NCBI GenBank assembly: GCA_019744975.1 | Contig: JAIETP010000008.1 | Span: forward strand, 137,144 to 181,257 | Direction: 5' to 3' | Length of the DNA: 44,114 nt | Source: Burkholderiales bacterium | Lineage (GTDB): Bacteria; Pseudomonadota; Gammaproteobacteria; Burkholderiales; SG8-41 | Shown: positions 15,192-26,214 of the stretch, one piece after another | Layout of the letters: each line of letters starts with the position of its first letter | Position numbering within the stretch: position 1 is the stretch's first letter | Notes under the pieces: model-generated | What the model was told of the DNA's origin: nothing | What the model saw: the letters and a program-made list of their open reading frames with translations, nothing else | The model's database searches: none | Position numbers and translations under genes: made by a program

Positions 15192-17645
15192 GTGCGCACA
15201 TTTACTCATGGCAAAGCACTGGCTGTCGCACTGCTGCTGCTCGCGCCTTTGTTCGCGCATGCGGCCGGCCTGGGGCGGCTTAATGTGCAATCGAGCCTCG
15301 GGCAGCCCCTGAGCGCAGAAATCGACCTGGTCGCCATCAGGGGTGATGAGGCATCCACGCTGGCCGTCCGACTCGCATCACCGGATGATTATCAGCGGGC
15401 CAATCTCCAGTACAACGCCGGCCTGACCGGGCTCAAACTCAGTATTGAAAAACGTGCGAACGGTCAGTCGTACATCAAGGTGGTGGGCGGTCGTCCGGTA
15501 AATGAGCCGTTTGTCGACCTGTTGATTGAATTGACCACCGGAACCGGCGGTAAACTGGTACGCGAATACACCGTGCTGCTGGATCCGCCGGGTTATGGCC
15601 AGCAGGCTGCGCAAGTGGCGCCGGCTGCACCCGTGGCGGTACCGGAATCACGGCCGATCGTGGCAGCGCCTGCGTCCCCGGCGCCGAAAACGGCCCCCGC
15701 GCCCGCAGCACCCCGCGCCGGTGCACAGGAGTATGGCCCGATCGCCAAAGGCGAGACGCTGGGCAAGATCGCCGCCAGCCTGAAACCCCAGGGTGTGTCG
15801 CTGGAGCAGATGCTGGTCGGTTTGTATCGCAGCAATCCCGATGCATTCATCAAAAAGAACATGAATCTGGTGAAGTCGGGCAGGATCCTGCGCATCCCCG
15901 ATGCACAGGAACTTGCCGCCATTTCGCAGGGCGAAGCGATGAAGGAATACCGTGCGCAAGTCGCCGACTGGCGCGCGTACAGCGGCCGCGTGGCCGATGC
16001 CGCAGGCCAGGCGCCCGAAGGCGCCGCCACGGCGCGCGGACGCATTACCGCGAAGGTTGAAGATCCTGCCGCAGCCGAGGGCAAGGATGTGGTCAAGTTG
16101 TCCAAGGGTGAGCCGGGCAAGGGCGGCAAACCGTTGACCGGTGCGGCGCGCGAGGCGGCCGTTGCGGAAGAAAAAGTGGCGCGCAAGCAGGAGCTGGCGG
16201 AGGCCAAGGATCGCATCGCGCAACTCGAGAAAACCGTCAAGAACGGGCAGAAGCTGGCCGAGCTGAAGAGCCCGGGCATGGCCGCTGCACAGCAGCAGGC
16301 CGAAGCCGCGAAAGCTGACGCAGCCAAAGCCGACGCCGCCAAAACCGAACCGGCCAAGCCGGCGGATCCCGCGAAACAGGCTGAGCCGGTCAAGCCGGAT
16401 GCCGCTCCCGCAGCCAAACCGGATGCGGCTCCGGCTCCGACGGACGAAACCAAGAAGGATGTGGCTGCCGTACCGACCGACAAAGCCGCCGAGGAAGCGA
16501 AGCCGGCAGCGAAACCGAAGCCTAAGTTTGTTGCGCCGCCTCCGCCGCCGCCCGAGCCGAGCATGATGGACATGGCGATGGAGAATCTGCCGCTGATCGG
16601 CGGGGGAGCGCTGGCCGTGGTACTCGGTGGTGTGGGTTTTGCCGCCTTGCGCCGTCGTCGTGCGCGCGCACAGGATGACGACGAACCGATGCCGGTGGCA
16701 CCGACCATGGGGGCCGCCGCCGGTGCAGCTGCTGACATGCCCGTGTCTGATGCCGCGGCGACGGCTGCTGCGCCGACCTCCGACGATGTCGATCCGGTGG
16801 CTGAAGCCGAGGTTTATATCGCCTACGGTCGTGACGGACAGGCCGAGGAAATCCTGAAAGAGGCGATGAGCCGCGACCCGGCGCGTGAAGACGTGCAGGT
16901 GAAACTGGCTGAAGTGTATGCAGCGCGCAAGGATGCAACGGCCTTCGCCGCGGTGGCTGATTCGATGTACGGGCTGACTGGCGGGGCCGGTGGCAACTGG
17001 TTGAAAGTTGCCACACTGGGTTACGTGCTGGATCCGGCCAATCCGCTGTATGAGGCCGGCAGGGATGCCGCGCCGGCCCCCATGGCCGACGACAGCCCCA
17101 CGGGTACTGATCTTGATTTTGATCTGGGCGGCGATACCGCCGGCACCCCGGATATTGCGCTGGATGCAGATCCGGCGGGCCAGGCCACGGAGATGGGTGG
17201 GATTCAGGAACTCGCGGCAGCCGCTGATGCCGGCGCCGCTCCTGCTGAGCCGGATTTCAATCTGGATGCCGGAACACCCGCCGATGTCGCGACGCAGGCG
17301 CCGCCTGCTGAAGCCAGCAGCATTGATTTCAACTTTGAGTTGCCGCCGGTGGATGCCCCTGCGGTACCGGCCGCGCCGGCTGCCCCGGCAGCGGATGCCG
17401 GGCTTGATTTCAAAATCGATGTCGGCGATCTGAACATCAATCTGGATGATCCCGCCACCACGGCTGCGGTTGCCGAAGGCAAGGACGGCCACTGGTACGA
17501 CGTTCAGCAGAAATTTGATCTGGCCAAGGCATACCAGGAAATGGGCGACAACGACGGCGCCCGGGAAATCCTGCAGGAAGTGCTGAAGGAAGGCGACAGC
17601 GGGCAAAAGGATCAGGCGCAGAAACTGCTCAGTACGCTCGGCTAG
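15192..17645 (+). CDS. fimV: FimV/HubP-family polar hub protein
   Basis: About 817 residues. Signal peptide 1-24 (ALAVALLLLAPLFAHA), FimV N-terminal domain about 25-135 (GLGRLNVQSSLGQPL), a LysM-like peptidoglycan-binding module about 181-235, a long Ala/Pro/Lys low-complexity part, one membrane helix about 466-488 (GGGALAVVLGGVGFAAL) and an acidic cytoplasmic tail that ends in the TPR-like FimV C domain (FDLAKAYQEMGDNDGAREI). Known homologues organise the cell pole, type IV pili and chemosensory proteins. I prefer GTG 15192, which has GGGAG 7 bases upstream and yields a normal signal peptide; ATG 15174 and ATG 15147 are in frame but lack a ribosome site. It lies in the standard asd-fimV-truA order. 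Confidence 0.93.
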   Translation: MRTFTHGKALAVALLLLAPLFAHAAGLGRLNVQSSLGQPLSAEIDLVAIRGDEASTLAVRLASPDDYQRANLQYNAGLTGLKLSIEKRANGQSYIKVVGGRPVNEPFVDLLIELTTGTGGKLVREYTVLLDPPGYGQQAAQVAPAAPVAVPESRPIVAAPASPAPKTAPAPAAPRAGAQEYGPIAKGETLGKIAASLKPQGVSLEQMLVGLYRSNPDAFIKKNMNLVKSGRILRIPDAQELAAISQGEAMKEYRAQVADWRAYSGRVADAAGQAPEGAATARGRITAKVEDPAAAEGKDVVKLSKGEPGKGGKPLTGAAREAAVAEEKVARKQELAEAKDRIAQLEKTVKNGQKLAELKSPGMAAAQQQAEAAKADAAKADAAKTEPAKPADPAKQAEPVKPDAAPAAKPDAAPAPTDETKKDVAAVPTDKAAEEAKPAAKPKPKFVAPPPPPPEPSMMDMAMENLPLIGGGALAVVLGGVGFAALRRRRARAQDDDEPMPVAPTMGAAAGAAADMPVSDAAATAAAPTSDDVDPVAEAEVYIAYGRDGQAEEILKEAMSRDPAREDVQVKLAEVYAARKDATAFAAVADSMYGLTGGAGGNWLKVATLGYVLDPANPLYEAGRDAAPAPMADDSPTGTDLDFDLGGDTAGTPDIALDADPAGQATEMGGIQELAAAADAGAAPAEPDFNLDAGTPADVATQAPPAEASSIDFNFELPPVDAPAVPAAPAAPAADAGLDFKIDVGDLNINLDDPATTAAVAEGKDGHWYDVQQKFDLAKAYQEMGDNDGAREILQEVLKEGDSGQKDQAQKLLSTLG

Positions 17646-17668
17646 CCGCATTGCCCGGCGTGATCACG

Positions 17669-17703
17669 AACCGCGGCAGCGCTCCTGCCGCGGTTTGTTT
17701 TTC
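17669..17703 (+). terminator. intrinsic terminator after fimV
   Basis: Perfect 11-bp stem (17669-17679 with 17685-17695), 5-base loop, followed by TGTTTTT. It should end fimV transcripts, so truA and the trp genes need their own promoter or readthrough. Confidence 0.85.
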
Positions 17704-17741
17704 TGCGCTGGGTTGATTGAAAGAACCGGAGGGGCAGGCCC

Positions 17742-18539
17742 GTGAGAATGGCGCTCGGCATCGAATATGACGGCAACGGCTTCTGCGGCTGGCAGACCCA
17801 GCCGTCGGGCTGTGCCGTCCAGGATCGTCTTGAAGCGGCATTGGCGACGATCGCCGGTGTTCCGGTCGCGACCATCTGCGCCGGCCGCACCGATGCCGGC
17901 GTGCATGCGCTGGGCCAGGTCGTGCATTTTGATTGCGCGGTCGAGCGGCCGCTGAGCGCCTGGGTGCGAGGTGTCAATGCGTTGCTGCCGCCGGCGATGG
18001 CGGTGACCTGGGCGCAACCGGTGGCGGAAGATTTTCATGCGCGGTTTTCGGCGCGTGCGCGTGTTTACCGTTATGTGTTGCTTAATACCGCCGTGAGACC
18101 TGCTGCGGATCATGGCCGGGTTGGCTGGTTTCACCTGCCGCTGGACATTGCGCAGATGCGCGCAGCCGCGGCCTGCCTGGTCGGAGAGCATGATTTCACT
18201 GCGTTTCGTGCTGCCGAATGCCAGGCGCAGTCGCCGGTAAGGACTTTGCACGAAGCCAGCGTCGAGCAGGCGGGGCCGTACGTGATTTTCGGATTCCGCG
18301 CCAATGCCTTTCTGCACCACATGGTGCGCAACCTCGTCGGCAGCCTGGTCTATGTCGGCAAGGGCAAACATCCGCCGCAGTGGATGGCGGAGGTGTTGCG
18401 TGGGCGCGACCGGGCCCGGGCCGCGCCGACTTTTGATGCGTCCGGGCTGTACCTGATGCGGGTTGATTATGAAAACCAATGGGCATTGCCGGCGCCGCGG
18501 CTGCGCGCGCCGCAACTGGCGCATGCCGTGATCGAGTGA
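17742..18539 (+). CDS. truA: tRNA pseudouridine(38-40) synthase
   Basis: 265 residues. It isomerises uridines 38-40 in the anticodon arm of tRNAs. The catalytic aspartate is D51 in [18 protein letters not shown]; the early motif [18 protein letters not shown] is typical. The start is GTG at 17742 because GGAGGGG (17728-17734) lies 7 bases before it; the ATG at 17748 would be 13 bases away and would remove the conserved first residues. It is followed 5 bases later by trpF. Confidence 0.97.
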   Translation: MRMALGIEYDGNGFCGWQTQPSGCAVQDRLEAALATIAGVPVATICAGRTDAGVHALGQVVHFDCAVERPLSAWVRGVNALLPPAMAVTWAQPVAEDFHARFSARARVYRYVLLNTAVRPAADHGRVGWFHLPLDIAQMRAAAACLVGEHDFTAFRAAECQAQSPVRTLHEASVEQAGPYVIFGFRANAFLHHMVRNLVGSLVYVGKGKHPPQWMAEVLRGRDRARAAPTFDASGLYLMRVDYENQWALPAPRLRAPQLAHAVIE

Positions 18540-18544
18540 GGAAC

Positions 18545-19168
18545 ATGAATACACGCGTCAAAATTTGCGGCATCACCCGCGTCGAGGACGCACTGGCCGC
18601 GGCGCGACTGGGTGCGCACGCCATTGGCCTGGTGTTTTATGCCGGCAGCCCGCGCGCGGTGACGCCGGCGCAGGCGCGCGTCATCATCGATGCACTGCCG
18701 CCGTTTGTAGTGCCGGTGGGGCTGTTCGTGAATGCGGATGCCGCTGAAGTTCGTGCTGTCCTGGACGAGGTGCCGGTGCAGTTGCTGCAGTTCCACGGTG
18801 ACGAAACAGCGGAATTCTGTGGCGGATTCGCGCTGCCGTACCTGCGCGCGGTGCGGGTCAGAGCTGGGACCGATTTGTTACAATACGCACGCGAATTTCG
18901 TGCGGCCAAGGGCCTGTTGCTGGATGCCTGGGTCGAGGGCGCGCGTGGCGGCACCGGCACCGTGTTTGACTGGTCGCTGATTCCCCGCGATTTGCCGGCG
19001 CCCGTGGTTCTGTCGGGCGGACTCAACCCTGACAACGTGGAACAGGCGGTGCGGCATGTGCGGCCCTGGGCCGTGGATGTGTCGAGCGGCGTGGAATCGG
19101 CGAAGGGCATCAAGGATGCCGTGAAAATGGAAGCATTCATGACTGGAGTGCGTAATGCGGGTATATGA
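18545..19168 (+). CDS. trpF: phosphoribosylanthranilate isomerase
   Basis: 207 residues, a single-domain TIM barrel that converts phosphoribosylanthranilate to CdRP in tryptophan synthesis. The catalytic cysteine is C8 in VKICGITR, and the later aspartate sits in LLLDAWVEG. The phosphate loops GGLNPDNV and DVSSGVES are intact. ATG 18545 follows AGGA at the truA stop. Its end overlaps trpB by 14 bases, so the two are coupled. Confidence 0.98.
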   Translation: MNTRVKICGITRVEDALAAARLGAHAIGLVFYAGSPRAVTPAQARVIIDALPPFVVPVGLFVNADAAEVRAVLDEVPVQLLQFHGDETAEFCGGFALPYLRAVRVRAGTDLLQYAREFRAAKGLLLDAWVEGARGGTGTVFDWSLIPRDLPAPVVLSGGLNPDNVEQAVRHVRPWAVDVSSGVESAKGIKDAVKMEAFMTGVRNAGI

Positions 19169-20354
19169 CTTGCCGGATGCCAAGGGCCATTTCGGGCCTT
19201 ACGGCGGTGTGTTCGTTTCAGAAACGCTGATATCCGCGCTGGATGAACTGAAGGCGGCCTATGCCCGCTACAAGGATGATCCGGCGTTTGTCGCGGAATA
19301 CGAATACGAACTGAAACATTATGTCGGCCGGCCGAGCCCGGTTTACCACGCGCGGCGCTGGTCCGAACATTTCGGCGGCGCGCAGGTGTATCTGAAACGC
19401 GAAGACCTGAACCATACCGGCGCACACAAGATCAACAACGTGATCGGCCAGGCACTGCTGGCGCGGCACCTCGGCAAGCCGCGGGTGATTGCCGAAACGG
19501 GTGCCGGCCAGCACGGCGTCGCCACGGCGACCATCGCTGCGCGGTACGGCATGGAATGTGTCGTCTACATGGGCTCGGAAGACGTCAAGCGCCAGGCGCA
19601 GAACGTCTATCGCATGAAACTGCTGGGTGCGACCGTGGTGCCGGTGGAATCCGGCTCGAAGACGCTGAAGGATGCGCTGAACGAGGCGATGCGCGACTGG
19701 GTGACCAATGTCGAGAATACTTTCTACATCATCGGCACCGTGGCCGGACCGCATCCCTACCCGATGATGGTGCGCGATTTCCAGTCGGTGATTGGCCGCG
19801 AAGCGCGCGAACAGGTACCGGAAATGACGGGGAAACAACCAGATGCGGTACTGGCCTGTGTCGGTGGCGGTTCCAACGCGATCGGCATTTTCCACGCCTT
19901 CATTCCCGACGAGAAAGTGCGCCTGATCGGCGTGGAAGCCGCGGGGCATGGCCTGGAAACCGGCAAACACTCGGCGACGCTGTGCGCCGGCCGCGCCGGT
20001 GTGCTGCACGGCAACCGCACCTACCTGCTGCAGGATGACAACGGCCAGATCATTGAAACCCATTCGATTTCGGCGGGTCTGGATTATCCCGGCGTTGGTC
20101 CCGAACACGCCTGGCTGAAGGACAGCGGTCGCGCCGAATACGTGGCGGTGACCGATGACGAGGCGCTGGAGGCCTTCCACAAGCTGTGCCGGCTCGAGGG
20201 CATCATTCCCGCGCTGGAATCCAGTCATGCACTGGCCTACGCCGCGAAAATTGCACCGCGCATGCGCAAGGATCAGATTCTGCTGGTCAATCTTTCCGGG
20301 CGTGGCGACAAGGACATGCATACCGTCGCTGAAAAGTCCGGACTCAAATTCTGA
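19155..20354 (+). CDS. trpB: tryptophan synthase, beta subunit
   Basis: 399 residues. It condenses indole with serine using PLP. The PLP lysine is K92 in HTGAHKINN, the phosphate-binding loop is GGGSNAIG, and the whole chain follows the bacterial TrpB1 pattern from YGPYGGVF-like (here FGPYGGVF) to [11 protein letters not shown]. It starts inside the end of trpF. Indole arrives through the tunnel from TrpA, encoded 32 bases downstream. Confidence 0.98.
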   Translation: MRVYDLPDAKGHFGPYGGVFVSETLISALDELKAAYARYKDDPAFVAEYEYELKHYVGRPSPVYHARRWSEHFGGAQVYLKREDLNHTGAHKINNVIGQALLARHLGKPRVIAETGAGQHGVATATIAARYGMECVVYMGSEDVKRQAQNVYRMKLLGATVVPVESGSKTLKDALNEAMRDWVTNVENTFYIIGTVAGPHPYPMMVRDFQSVIGREAREQVPEMTGKQPDAVLACVGGGSNAIGIFHAFIPDEKVRLIGVEAAGHGLETGKHSATLCAGRAGVLHGNRTYLLQDDNGQIIETHSISAGLDYPGVGPEHAWLKDSGRAEYVAVTDDEALEAFHKLCRLEGIIPALESSHALAYAAKIAPRMRKDQILLVNLSGRGDKDMHTVAEKSGLKF

Positions 20355-20386
20355 CGCTGACGCGCATTCCAAAAGAAAACCCACTG

Positions 20387-21202
20387 ATGTCACGCATCGC
20401 CGCCACTTTCGCCCGTCTGAGCAAACAAGGGCGCAAAGCCCTGATCCCTTTCATCACTGCCGGTGATCCCGACCCGGCGAGCTGTGTGCCGCTGATGCAT
20501 GCGCTGGTGGCCGGTGGCGCCGACATCATCGAGCTGGGTGTGCCGTTTTCGGATCCCATGGCCGACGGCCCGGTGATCCAGCGCGCCAGTGAACGCGCGT
20601 TGAAACATGGTGTGTCTCTGCGCGATGTGATCGGCTGGGTGGCCGAGTTCCGCAAGACCAACGGCGAGACGCCGGTGGTGCTGATGGGTTATGCCAACCC
20701 GATTGAAGCCATGGGCACTGACAAGTTTGTGAAGGCCGCCAAAGCCGCAGGCGCAGATGGTGTCGTGGTGGTCGATTACCCGCCCGAAGAAGCCGGGCAG
20801 CTGGTGGCCATTCTCGATGCGGCTGGTCTGGACACAATATTCCTGCTGTCGCCGACCACCTCCGATGTGCGCCTGAAGCAGGTTGCTGAACTTGGGCGTG
20901 GTTATTTGTACTACGTATCGCTGAAGGGTGTGACTGGTGCTGCGAATATCGACGTTGCCGATGTGGCGCAGCGCCTGGCACGCATCCGCAGCCATACCAA
21001 ACTGCCGGTGGGTGTCGGTTTCGGCATCCGCGACGGCGAAACCGCGCGCAATATCGCCGAGGTGGCCGATGCCGTGGTGATCGGCAGCCGGCTGGTGCAG
21101 GAAATCGAGGCTGCACCGCAGGATGCCGTCGCCCGCGCCCGTGCTTTCATGGCCGGTATCCGCAGTGCGATGGACAGAGACGTCAAAGGCCGCGCCGCAT
21201 GA
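20387..21202 (+). CDS. trpA: tryptophan synthase, alpha subunit
   Basis: 271 residues, TIM barrel that cleaves indole-3-glycerol phosphate to indole. The catalytic residues fall at the E. coli numbers: E49 in IIELGVPF and D60 in DPMADGP. The phosphate site [10 protein letters not shown] is present. The stop overlaps the accD start by four bases (ATGA), so accD is translated with the trp genes, a usual betaproteobacterial arrangement. Confidence 0.98.
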   Translation: MSRIAATFARLSKQGRKALIPFITAGDPDPASCVPLMHALVAGGADIIELGVPFSDPMADGPVIQRASERALKHGVSLRDVIGWVAEFRKTNGETPVVLMGYANPIEAMGTDKFVKAAKAAGADGVVVVDYPPEEAGQLVAILDAAGLDTIFLLSPTTSDVRLKQVAELGRGYLYYVSLKGVTGAANIDVADVAQRLARIRSHTKLPVGVGFGIRDGETARNIAEVADAVVIGSRLVQEIEAAPQDAVARARAFMAGIRSAMDRDVKGRAA

Positions 21203-22071
21203 GTTGGCTGCAAAAACTGCTGCCGCCGCGCATCAAGCGCGATGCCGGCAGCGTCAAAAAAGCAGTCCCGGAAGGGCTGTGGAGCAAGTGCGACTCCTGC
21301 GAAGCAGTGCTGTATCGCACGGATCTCGAGAAAAACCTGTTCGTCTGCCCGAAGTGCAACCACCACAACCGCATTTCCGCCCGCGAACGCCTGGACTGGC
21401 TGCTCGACATGGAGGGGCGCTACGAGATCGGTGTTGAGGTGACGCCGGTCGACAGCCTGAAATTCCGCGACAGCAAACGTTACGTCGACCGCCTCGCTGA
21501 TGCGCGTACCGAAACCGGTGAAGAGGACGCGCTGGTGGTGATGCAGGGGTCGATCCGCGAAATCCCGGTGGTCACTGCCGCATTTGAATTCGGTTTTCTC
21601 GGCGGCTCCATGGGCTCGGTCGTTGGTGAGCGTTTTGTCCGTGGTGTGCAGGTTTGTGTCGAGCAGCGGCTGCCGTTCATCTGTTTTACCGCGACCGGCG
21701 GCGCGCGGATGCAGGAAGGATTGCTGTCACTGATGCAGATGGCGAAAACCTGTGCTGCGCTGACGCGCCTCGCCGACGACCGCCTGCCGTTCATCTCGGT
21801 GCTGACCGATCCGACCATGGGCGGGGTGTCGGCAAGTTTCGCCATGATCGGTGATGCCGTGATTGCCGAACCCAATGCGCTGATCGGTTTCGCCGGGCCA
21901 CGGGTGATCGAGCAGACCGTGCGCGAGACGCTGCCCGAGGGTTTTCAGCGGGCCGAGTTTCTGATGCAGAAGGGCGCGCTGGACATGATCGTCGACCGCC
22001 GTCAGATGCGCGACACGCTGGCGCGGCTGCTGGCGCTGATGTTGAAGTCACCGGCGCCTTCGTCTTCCTGA
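21199..22071 (+). CDS. accD: acetyl-CoA carboxylase, carboxyltransferase beta subunit
   Basis: 290 residues. With AccA it moves the carboxyl group from biotin to acetyl-CoA, giving malonyl-CoA for fatty acids. The N-terminal zinc ribbon has C31, C34, C50 and C53 (CDSC...CPKC). The crotonase-like core shows [18 protein letters not shown] and [12 protein letters not shown]. The start overlaps the trpA stop. No truncation or substitution of note. Confidence 0.98.
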   Translation: MSWLQKLLPPRIKRDAGSVKKAVPEGLWSKCDSCEAVLYRTDLEKNLFVCPKCNHHNRISARERLDWLLDMEGRYEIGVEVTPVDSLKFRDSKRYVDRLADARTETGEEDALVVMQGSIREIPVVTAAFEFGFLGGSMGSVVGERFVRGVQVCVEQRLPFICFTATGGARMQEGLLSLMQMAKTCAALTRLADDRLPFISVLTDPTMGGVSASFAMIGDAVIAEPNALIGFAGPRVIEQTVRETLPEGFQRAEFLMQKGALDMIVDRRQMRDTLARLLALMLKSPAPSSS

Positions 22072-22123
22072 CCGTTCCGGATTTGCAGACAGGGTACCGG
22101 GTTACCCGGTTTCCGCGCCTCAC

Positions 22124-23410
22124 GTGACAACCTTACCCGCAACACTGGCCGGCTGGCTGGAATACATTGAAGGCCAGCATCCGCAGTCCATCGCCCTCGG
22201 TCTCGATCGCGTCAACGTGGTGCGCGATGCGTTGTCATTAAAGCCAGAGTTCCCGCTGATCACCGTCGGCGGCACCAACGGCAAGGGATCGGCCTGCATG
22301 ATGCTGGATGCCGTGCTCGGCTGCGCCGGTTATCGCGTCGGAACTTATACCTCGCCGCACTTGCTGCGGTACAACGAACGGGTCCGCATCGGCGGCCGCG
22401 AAGCCGGCGATGCCGATCTGGTACGTGCCTTTGCCGCGGTTGAGCAGGCGCGGACTGTCTGCAACGTGCCGCTGACTTATTTTGAATTCGGCACACTCGC
22501 GGCGATGTGGCTGTTTTGCGAAAGCAGGGTTGACGCTGCCATCCTTGAGGTCGGGCTGGGCGGGCGTCTGGATGCAGTCAATGCCTTCGATGACGACGCG
22601 GCCCTGTTGATGAGTGTTGGTCTCGATCACATGGATTATCTGGGGGACACACGCGAGGCCATCGGTTTTGAAAAGGCGCATATTTTTCGCGCCGCCCGGC
22701 CGGCGATCTGCGCCGATGCCGAACCGCCGGCCACGGTTACTGACTACGCGGCCGGCATCGGCGCCGACCTGCTGCTGATCGGGCGCGATTTCAGTTATCA
22801 GGCGCAGCCGCAGCAGTGGAGCTATAGAGGACCGGGCGGTGATCGTCATGGCTTGCCACCACCCGCATTGCGCGGTTCCTTCCAACTGGCGAATGCCAGT
22901 GCATGTATTGCGGCGCTCGATACCCTGCGCGGGCGTTTGCCGGTGACCACCGGCAACATCCGTGACGGCTTGGTGCGGGTCGAAAACCCCGGACGCTTCC
23001 AGGCCTTGCCCGGGCGGCCGACGATGATCCTGGATGTCGCGCATAACCCGCATGCCGCTGCGGCGCTGGCCGCCAACCTCGCGCAGATGACGGGTTATCG
23101 CAATACGCTGGCGGTGTTTTCAATGCTGAAGGACAAGGATGTCGCTGGTGTGGCGCGTGTTTTGCGTGGTCATGTTGACCACTGGATGGTGGCGCCGCTC
23201 GAAGGAGCGCGCGCGTTGTCGGCCGTGGCGCTTGAGCAGTATTTGCGCGAGGCCGGCGTGACAACAGGCATTACCGCGTGCGCAAATATCGTAGAAGCCT
23301 GTGACCGTGCGTATCAGATGGCGGGAGATGGTGATAGAATTTTGGCCTTCGGATCGTTTCTTACCGTGGCCGCCGCGATGACTGCAGTTCGTGCTCGCCG
23401 GGATCGGTGA
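22124..23410 (+). CDS. folC: bifunctional folylpolyglutamate/dihydrofolate synthase
   Basis: 428 residues. It joins glutamate to dihydropteroate and extends folate polyglutamates with ATP. The P-loop GGTNGKGS lies at 49-56; LEVGLGGRLDAVNAFD and the C-terminal DVAHNPHAA motif of Mur-type ligases are present. The start is GTG at 22124 with no strong Shine-Dalgarno. It lies 52 bases after accD, in the conserved accD-folC-dedD-cvpA-purF run. Confidence 0.97.
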   Translation: MTTLPATLAGWLEYIEGQHPQSIALGLDRVNVVRDALSLKPEFPLITVGGTNGKGSACMMLDAVLGCAGYRVGTYTSPHLLRYNERVRIGGREAGDADLVRAFAAVEQARTVCNVPLTYFEFGTLAAMWLFCESRVDAAILEVGLGGRLDAVNAFDDDAALLMSVGLDHMDYLGDTREAIGFEKAHIFRAARPAICADAEPPATVTDYAAGIGADLLLIGRDFSYQAQPQQWSYRGPGGDRHGLPPPALRGSFQLANASACIAALDTLRGRLPVTTGNIRDGLVRVENPGRFQALPGRPTMILDVAHNPHAAAALAANLAQMTGYRNTLAVFSMLKDKDVAGVARVLRGHVDHWMVAPLEGARALSAVALEQYLREAGVTTGITACANIVEACDRAYQMAGDGDRILAFGSFLTVAAAMTAVRARRDR

Positions 23411-23430
23411 AAATCGGTAAAATCGTTTAA

Positions 23431-23443
23431 AATCAATACTTTA
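23431..23443 (+). promoter_or_regulatory. IHF-consensus site upstream of dedD
   Basis: AATCAATACTTTA fits WATCAANNNNTTR completely, within an AT-rich patch (23410-23450). The short consensus occurs by chance fairly often. Confidence 0.3.
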
Positions 23444-23465
23444 ATTCGCTTACGGCATATCAGGA

Positions 23466-24146
23466 ATGGCGAGAAACGTTAGCGACGAAGAACTCCAGCT
23501 GAAGAAGCGCGCACGCCGCCGTCTGGTCGGCGCGATTGTGCTGGTGACTGCGGTGGCGGTCGTGCTGCCGATGATCCTCGATTCCGAGCCCAAACCGGCC
23601 ACACAAAGCATCAATATCCAGATTCCGTCACCGGAAGCCGGTGTGTTGTCGGCGAAACCTGCACCGCTGAAGTCGGCGGAAAAACCGGCGATTGCCGCGC
23701 CTGCTGTTGCAGAACCTGCGCCGCCGAAAGCGGAAACCAAAACCGAACCCAAGCCCGAAATCAAGCCGGAGGCTGCGGTCATCACCAAGGCCGAACCTAA
23801 AGTCGAAACCAAGGCTGAACCCAGGGTTGCGCCAAAGCCGCAGGCAGCGCCCGAACCCGCACCGGCAAAACCAGTGACCAAGGCGGAAAGTGTTGCAAAA
23901 ACCAAGGCCCCGGCCAGCGGCGCTTTCGTGATCCAGGTCGCTGCGCTGTCGGATGCCGCCAGGGCAAAGGAACTGCAGGCGAAAATCGCCGGCGGCGGGC
24001 TCAAGGCCTATACCGAAGTCGTGCAGACGGCGACCGGGCCGGTGACGCGCGTGCGTGTCGGCCCGTATGCCAGCCGCGAAGCTGCAGAGAAGGCGCGCCC
24101 GGCCTTGCAACGCCTGCAGCTGGACGGCAAGGTGATTCCCAAATAA
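23466..24146 (+). CDS. dedD: SPOR-domain cell division protein DedD
   Basis: 226 residues. Short cytoplasmic start, one membrane helix about 21-39 (RLVGAIVLVTAVAVVLPMIL), a long periplasmic linker rich in Lys-Pro-Glu repeats, and a C-terminal SPOR domain about 152-226 (GAFVIQVAALSDAARAKEL). SPOR domains bind denuded glycan at the division septum. The folC-dedD-cvpA-purF order is the same as in E. coli, which supports the name. ATG 23466 has AGGA directly upstream. Confidence 0.92.
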   Translation: MARNVSDEELQLKKRARRRLVGAIVLVTAVAVVLPMILDSEPKPATQSINIQIPSPEAGVLSAKPAPLKSAEKPAIAAPAVAEPAPPKAETKTEPKPEIKPEAAVITKAEPKVETKAEPRVAPKPQAAPEPAPAKPVTKAESVAKTKAPASGAFVIQVAALSDAARAKELQAKIAGGGLKAYTEVVQTATGPVTRVRVGPYASREAAEKARPALQRLQLDGKVIPK

Positions 24147-24149
24147 GCG

Positions 24150-24641
24150 ATGACCCTGCTTGATTATGCGGTGCTCACCATTATCGGTTTCTCGGTTCTC
24201 CTCGGCGTCATGCGCGGTCTGGTGCGGGAGGTTCTCGCACTGGCGGCATGGGCGGTCGCGTTCATCGCGGCCTGGCTGTTCGGCGGCGAGCTGGCCGCAA
24301 TCATGCCGACGGAAATCCCCAGTGAGGAACTCCGCCGGATCGCCGGTTTTGCAGTGCTGTTTTTCGTTGTATTGCTCGCGATGAGTCTGATTGCGATGGC
24401 GGTGTCACAGATGGTCAAGAGTGCCGGACTGAGTGTTGAAGACCGTCTGCTGGGCAGCGTATTCGGCCTCGTGCGCGGCGTTGCTGTAGTGATGATTCTG
24501 GTATTGCTGGCCGGTGCGACAGCGTTGCCGAGCCAGCCGGTCTGGCGCGAGGCGGCATTGCGGCCGCTGCTGGAACGTGTAGCGATTGTGGTCAAGAGCT
24601 GGCTGCCGCTTGCGGTGAGCCAGCACATCCGGTATCGCTGA
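24150..24641 (+). CDS. cvpA: CvpA family membrane protein
   Basis: 163 residues with about four membrane segments (LDYAVLTIIGFSVLLGVMRG at the start; further ones near 30-50, 65-85 and 100-120). CvpA homologues are needed for colicin V production in E. coli and for envelope stress resistance in some bacteria; the mechanism is not settled. It starts 3 bases after dedD and ends 22 bases before purF, with which it is regularly cotranscribed. Confidence 0.95.
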   Translation: MTLLDYAVLTIIGFSVLLGVMRGLVREVLALAAWAVAFIAAWLFGGELAAIMPTEIPSEELRRIAGFAVLFFVVLLAMSLIAMAVSQMVKSAGLSVEDRLLGSVFGLVRGVAVVMILVLLAGATALPSQPVWREAALRPLLERVAIVVKSWLPLAVSQHIRYR

Positions 24642-24663
24642 GACTAGGGCCTAAGGAAACGCC

Positions 24664-26184
24664 ATGTGCGGAATCGTCGGAGTAGTCGCCCGCAGTCCCG
24701 TCAACCAGGTGCTGTATGACGGACTGCTGGTGCTGCAGCACCGCGGCCAGGACGCCGCCGGCATCGTTACCGCGGACGGTGCGAGTTTCCACATGCACAA
24801 GGGCGGCGGCATGGTGCGCGACGTGTTCCGGACCCGCAACATGCGCAGCCTCGCCGGTTTCGCCGGCATCGGCCACACGCGTTACCCGACGGCCGGATCG
24901 GCATTTTCGGCGGCCGAGTCGCAGCCTTTTTACGTGAACTCGCCTTTCGGCATCGTGCTCGGCCACAACGGCAACCTGACCAATTCCGAGCAATTGAAAA
25001 ACGACCTGTTCCGTCTCGACCTGCGCCACGTCAATACCGAGTCCGACTCGGAGGTGCTGTTGAACGTGCTGGCGCATGAGCTGGCTGCTAACGCGACCAA
25101 TTACAAGCTCGATCCGGCGACGATATTCGCCGCGGTGTCTGGTGTGCACCGGCGCTGCCGCGGTGCTTATGCGGTGGTCGCGATGATCGCGGGATACGGC
25201 TTGCTCGCATTCCGTGATCCCTTCGGCATCCGTCCGCTGGTGTTCGGCAAAATGGATACAGCGCAAGGGGCCGAATATATGGTGGCGTCAGAAAGCGTTG
25301 CGCTTGACGGCCTCGGTTTCAAGCTGATCCGCGACGTGGCGCCGGGCGAGGCGATATTCATCGATCTCGACGGCAATTTCTACAGCCAGCAGTGCGCGGA
25401 CAATCCATCGCTGAATCCCTGCCTGTTCGAGTTTGTGTACCTGGCGCGCCCGGACTCGGTGATCGACGGCATCTCGGTGTACGAGACCCGTTTGCGCATG
25501 GGCGAGAGCCTGGGCCGCAAGATCGAGAAGGACTTCGCCAACCTCGATATCGATGTGGTGATCCCGATCCCGGATTCAAGCCAGCCCTCCGCGATGCAGC
25601 TGTCCAATCATCTCAACCTCGGCTATCGCGAAGGCTTCATCAAGAACCGTTACATCGGCCGCACCTTCATCATGCCGGGCCATGCGATACGCAAAAAATC
25701 AGTGCGGCAGAAACTGAACGCCATCGGCATGGAGTTCCGCGGCAAAAACGTGCTGCTGGTCGACGATTCGATCGTACGCGGCACCACCAGCCGCGAGATT
25801 GTGCAGATGGCCCGTGACGCAGGGGCACGCAAGGTCTATTTCGCTTCGGCGGCGCCGCCGGTGCGTTATGCCAACGTCTACGGCATCGACATGCCGACGC
25901 GTGAAGAGTTGATCGCCAGCGGCCGTTCCGACGAGGAAATCGCCCGCGAGATCGGCTGTGATGCGCTGATTTACCAGGAACTCGACGCGCTGATCGGCGA
26001 CGTGCGCAGCGTCAATCCTGCGGTGACCAATTTCGAGGCTTCGTGCTTCAGCGGCCACTACATCACGGGTGATGTGACCCAGGCCTATCTCGACGGCGTC
26101 GAGACGCAGCGTCGTGACAGCGCCAAAGCCGCAGCCGCGACTGCAGCGACGCAACTCGACCTTGGCCTGGAACTGGTCGATTAG
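24664..26184 (+). CDS. purF: amidophosphoribosyltransferase
   Basis: 506 residues. First committed step of purine synthesis: PRPP plus glutamine to phosphoribosylamine. The N-terminal glutaminase nucleophile is C2 after Met removal (MCGIVGVV). The PRPP-binding loop [13 protein letters not shown] begins at residue 363. No propeptide precedes the cysteine, as in the E. coli type. AAGGA before the start is clear. The last about 25 residues are Ala/Thr-rich and variable. Confidence 0.98.
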   Translation: MCGIVGVVARSPVNQVLYDGLLVLQHRGQDAAGIVTADGASFHMHKGGGMVRDVFRTRNMRSLAGFAGIGHTRYPTAGSAFSAAESQPFYVNSPFGIVLGHNGNLTNSEQLKNDLFRLDLRHVNTESDSEVLLNVLAHELAANATNYKLDPATIFAAVSGVHRRCRGAYAVVAMIAGYGLLAFRDPFGIRPLVFGKMDTAQGAEYMVASESVALDGLGFKLIRDVAPGEAIFIDLDGNFYSQQCADNPSLNPCLFEFVYLARPDSVIDGISVYETRLRMGESLGRKIEKDFANLDIDVVIPIPDSSQPSAMQLSNHLNLGYREGFIKNRYIGRTFIMPGHAIRKKSVRQKLNAIGMEFRGKNVLLVDDSIVRGTTSREIVQMARDAGARKVYFASAAPPVRYANVYGIDMPTREELIASGRSDEEIAREIGCDALIYQELDALIGDVRSVNPAVTNFEASCFSGHYITGDVTQAYLDGVETQRRDSAKAAAATAATQLDLGLELVD

Positions 26185-26214
26185 GCGGCGCGACCGGGCC
26201 GTTATTCCTCCGCC

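Noticed and set aside
15648-17651. 667-codon open frame opposite fimV
   Set aside because: Low-complexity Arg/Gly/Ile-rich product caused by the Ala/Pro repeats of fimV; no domain seen.
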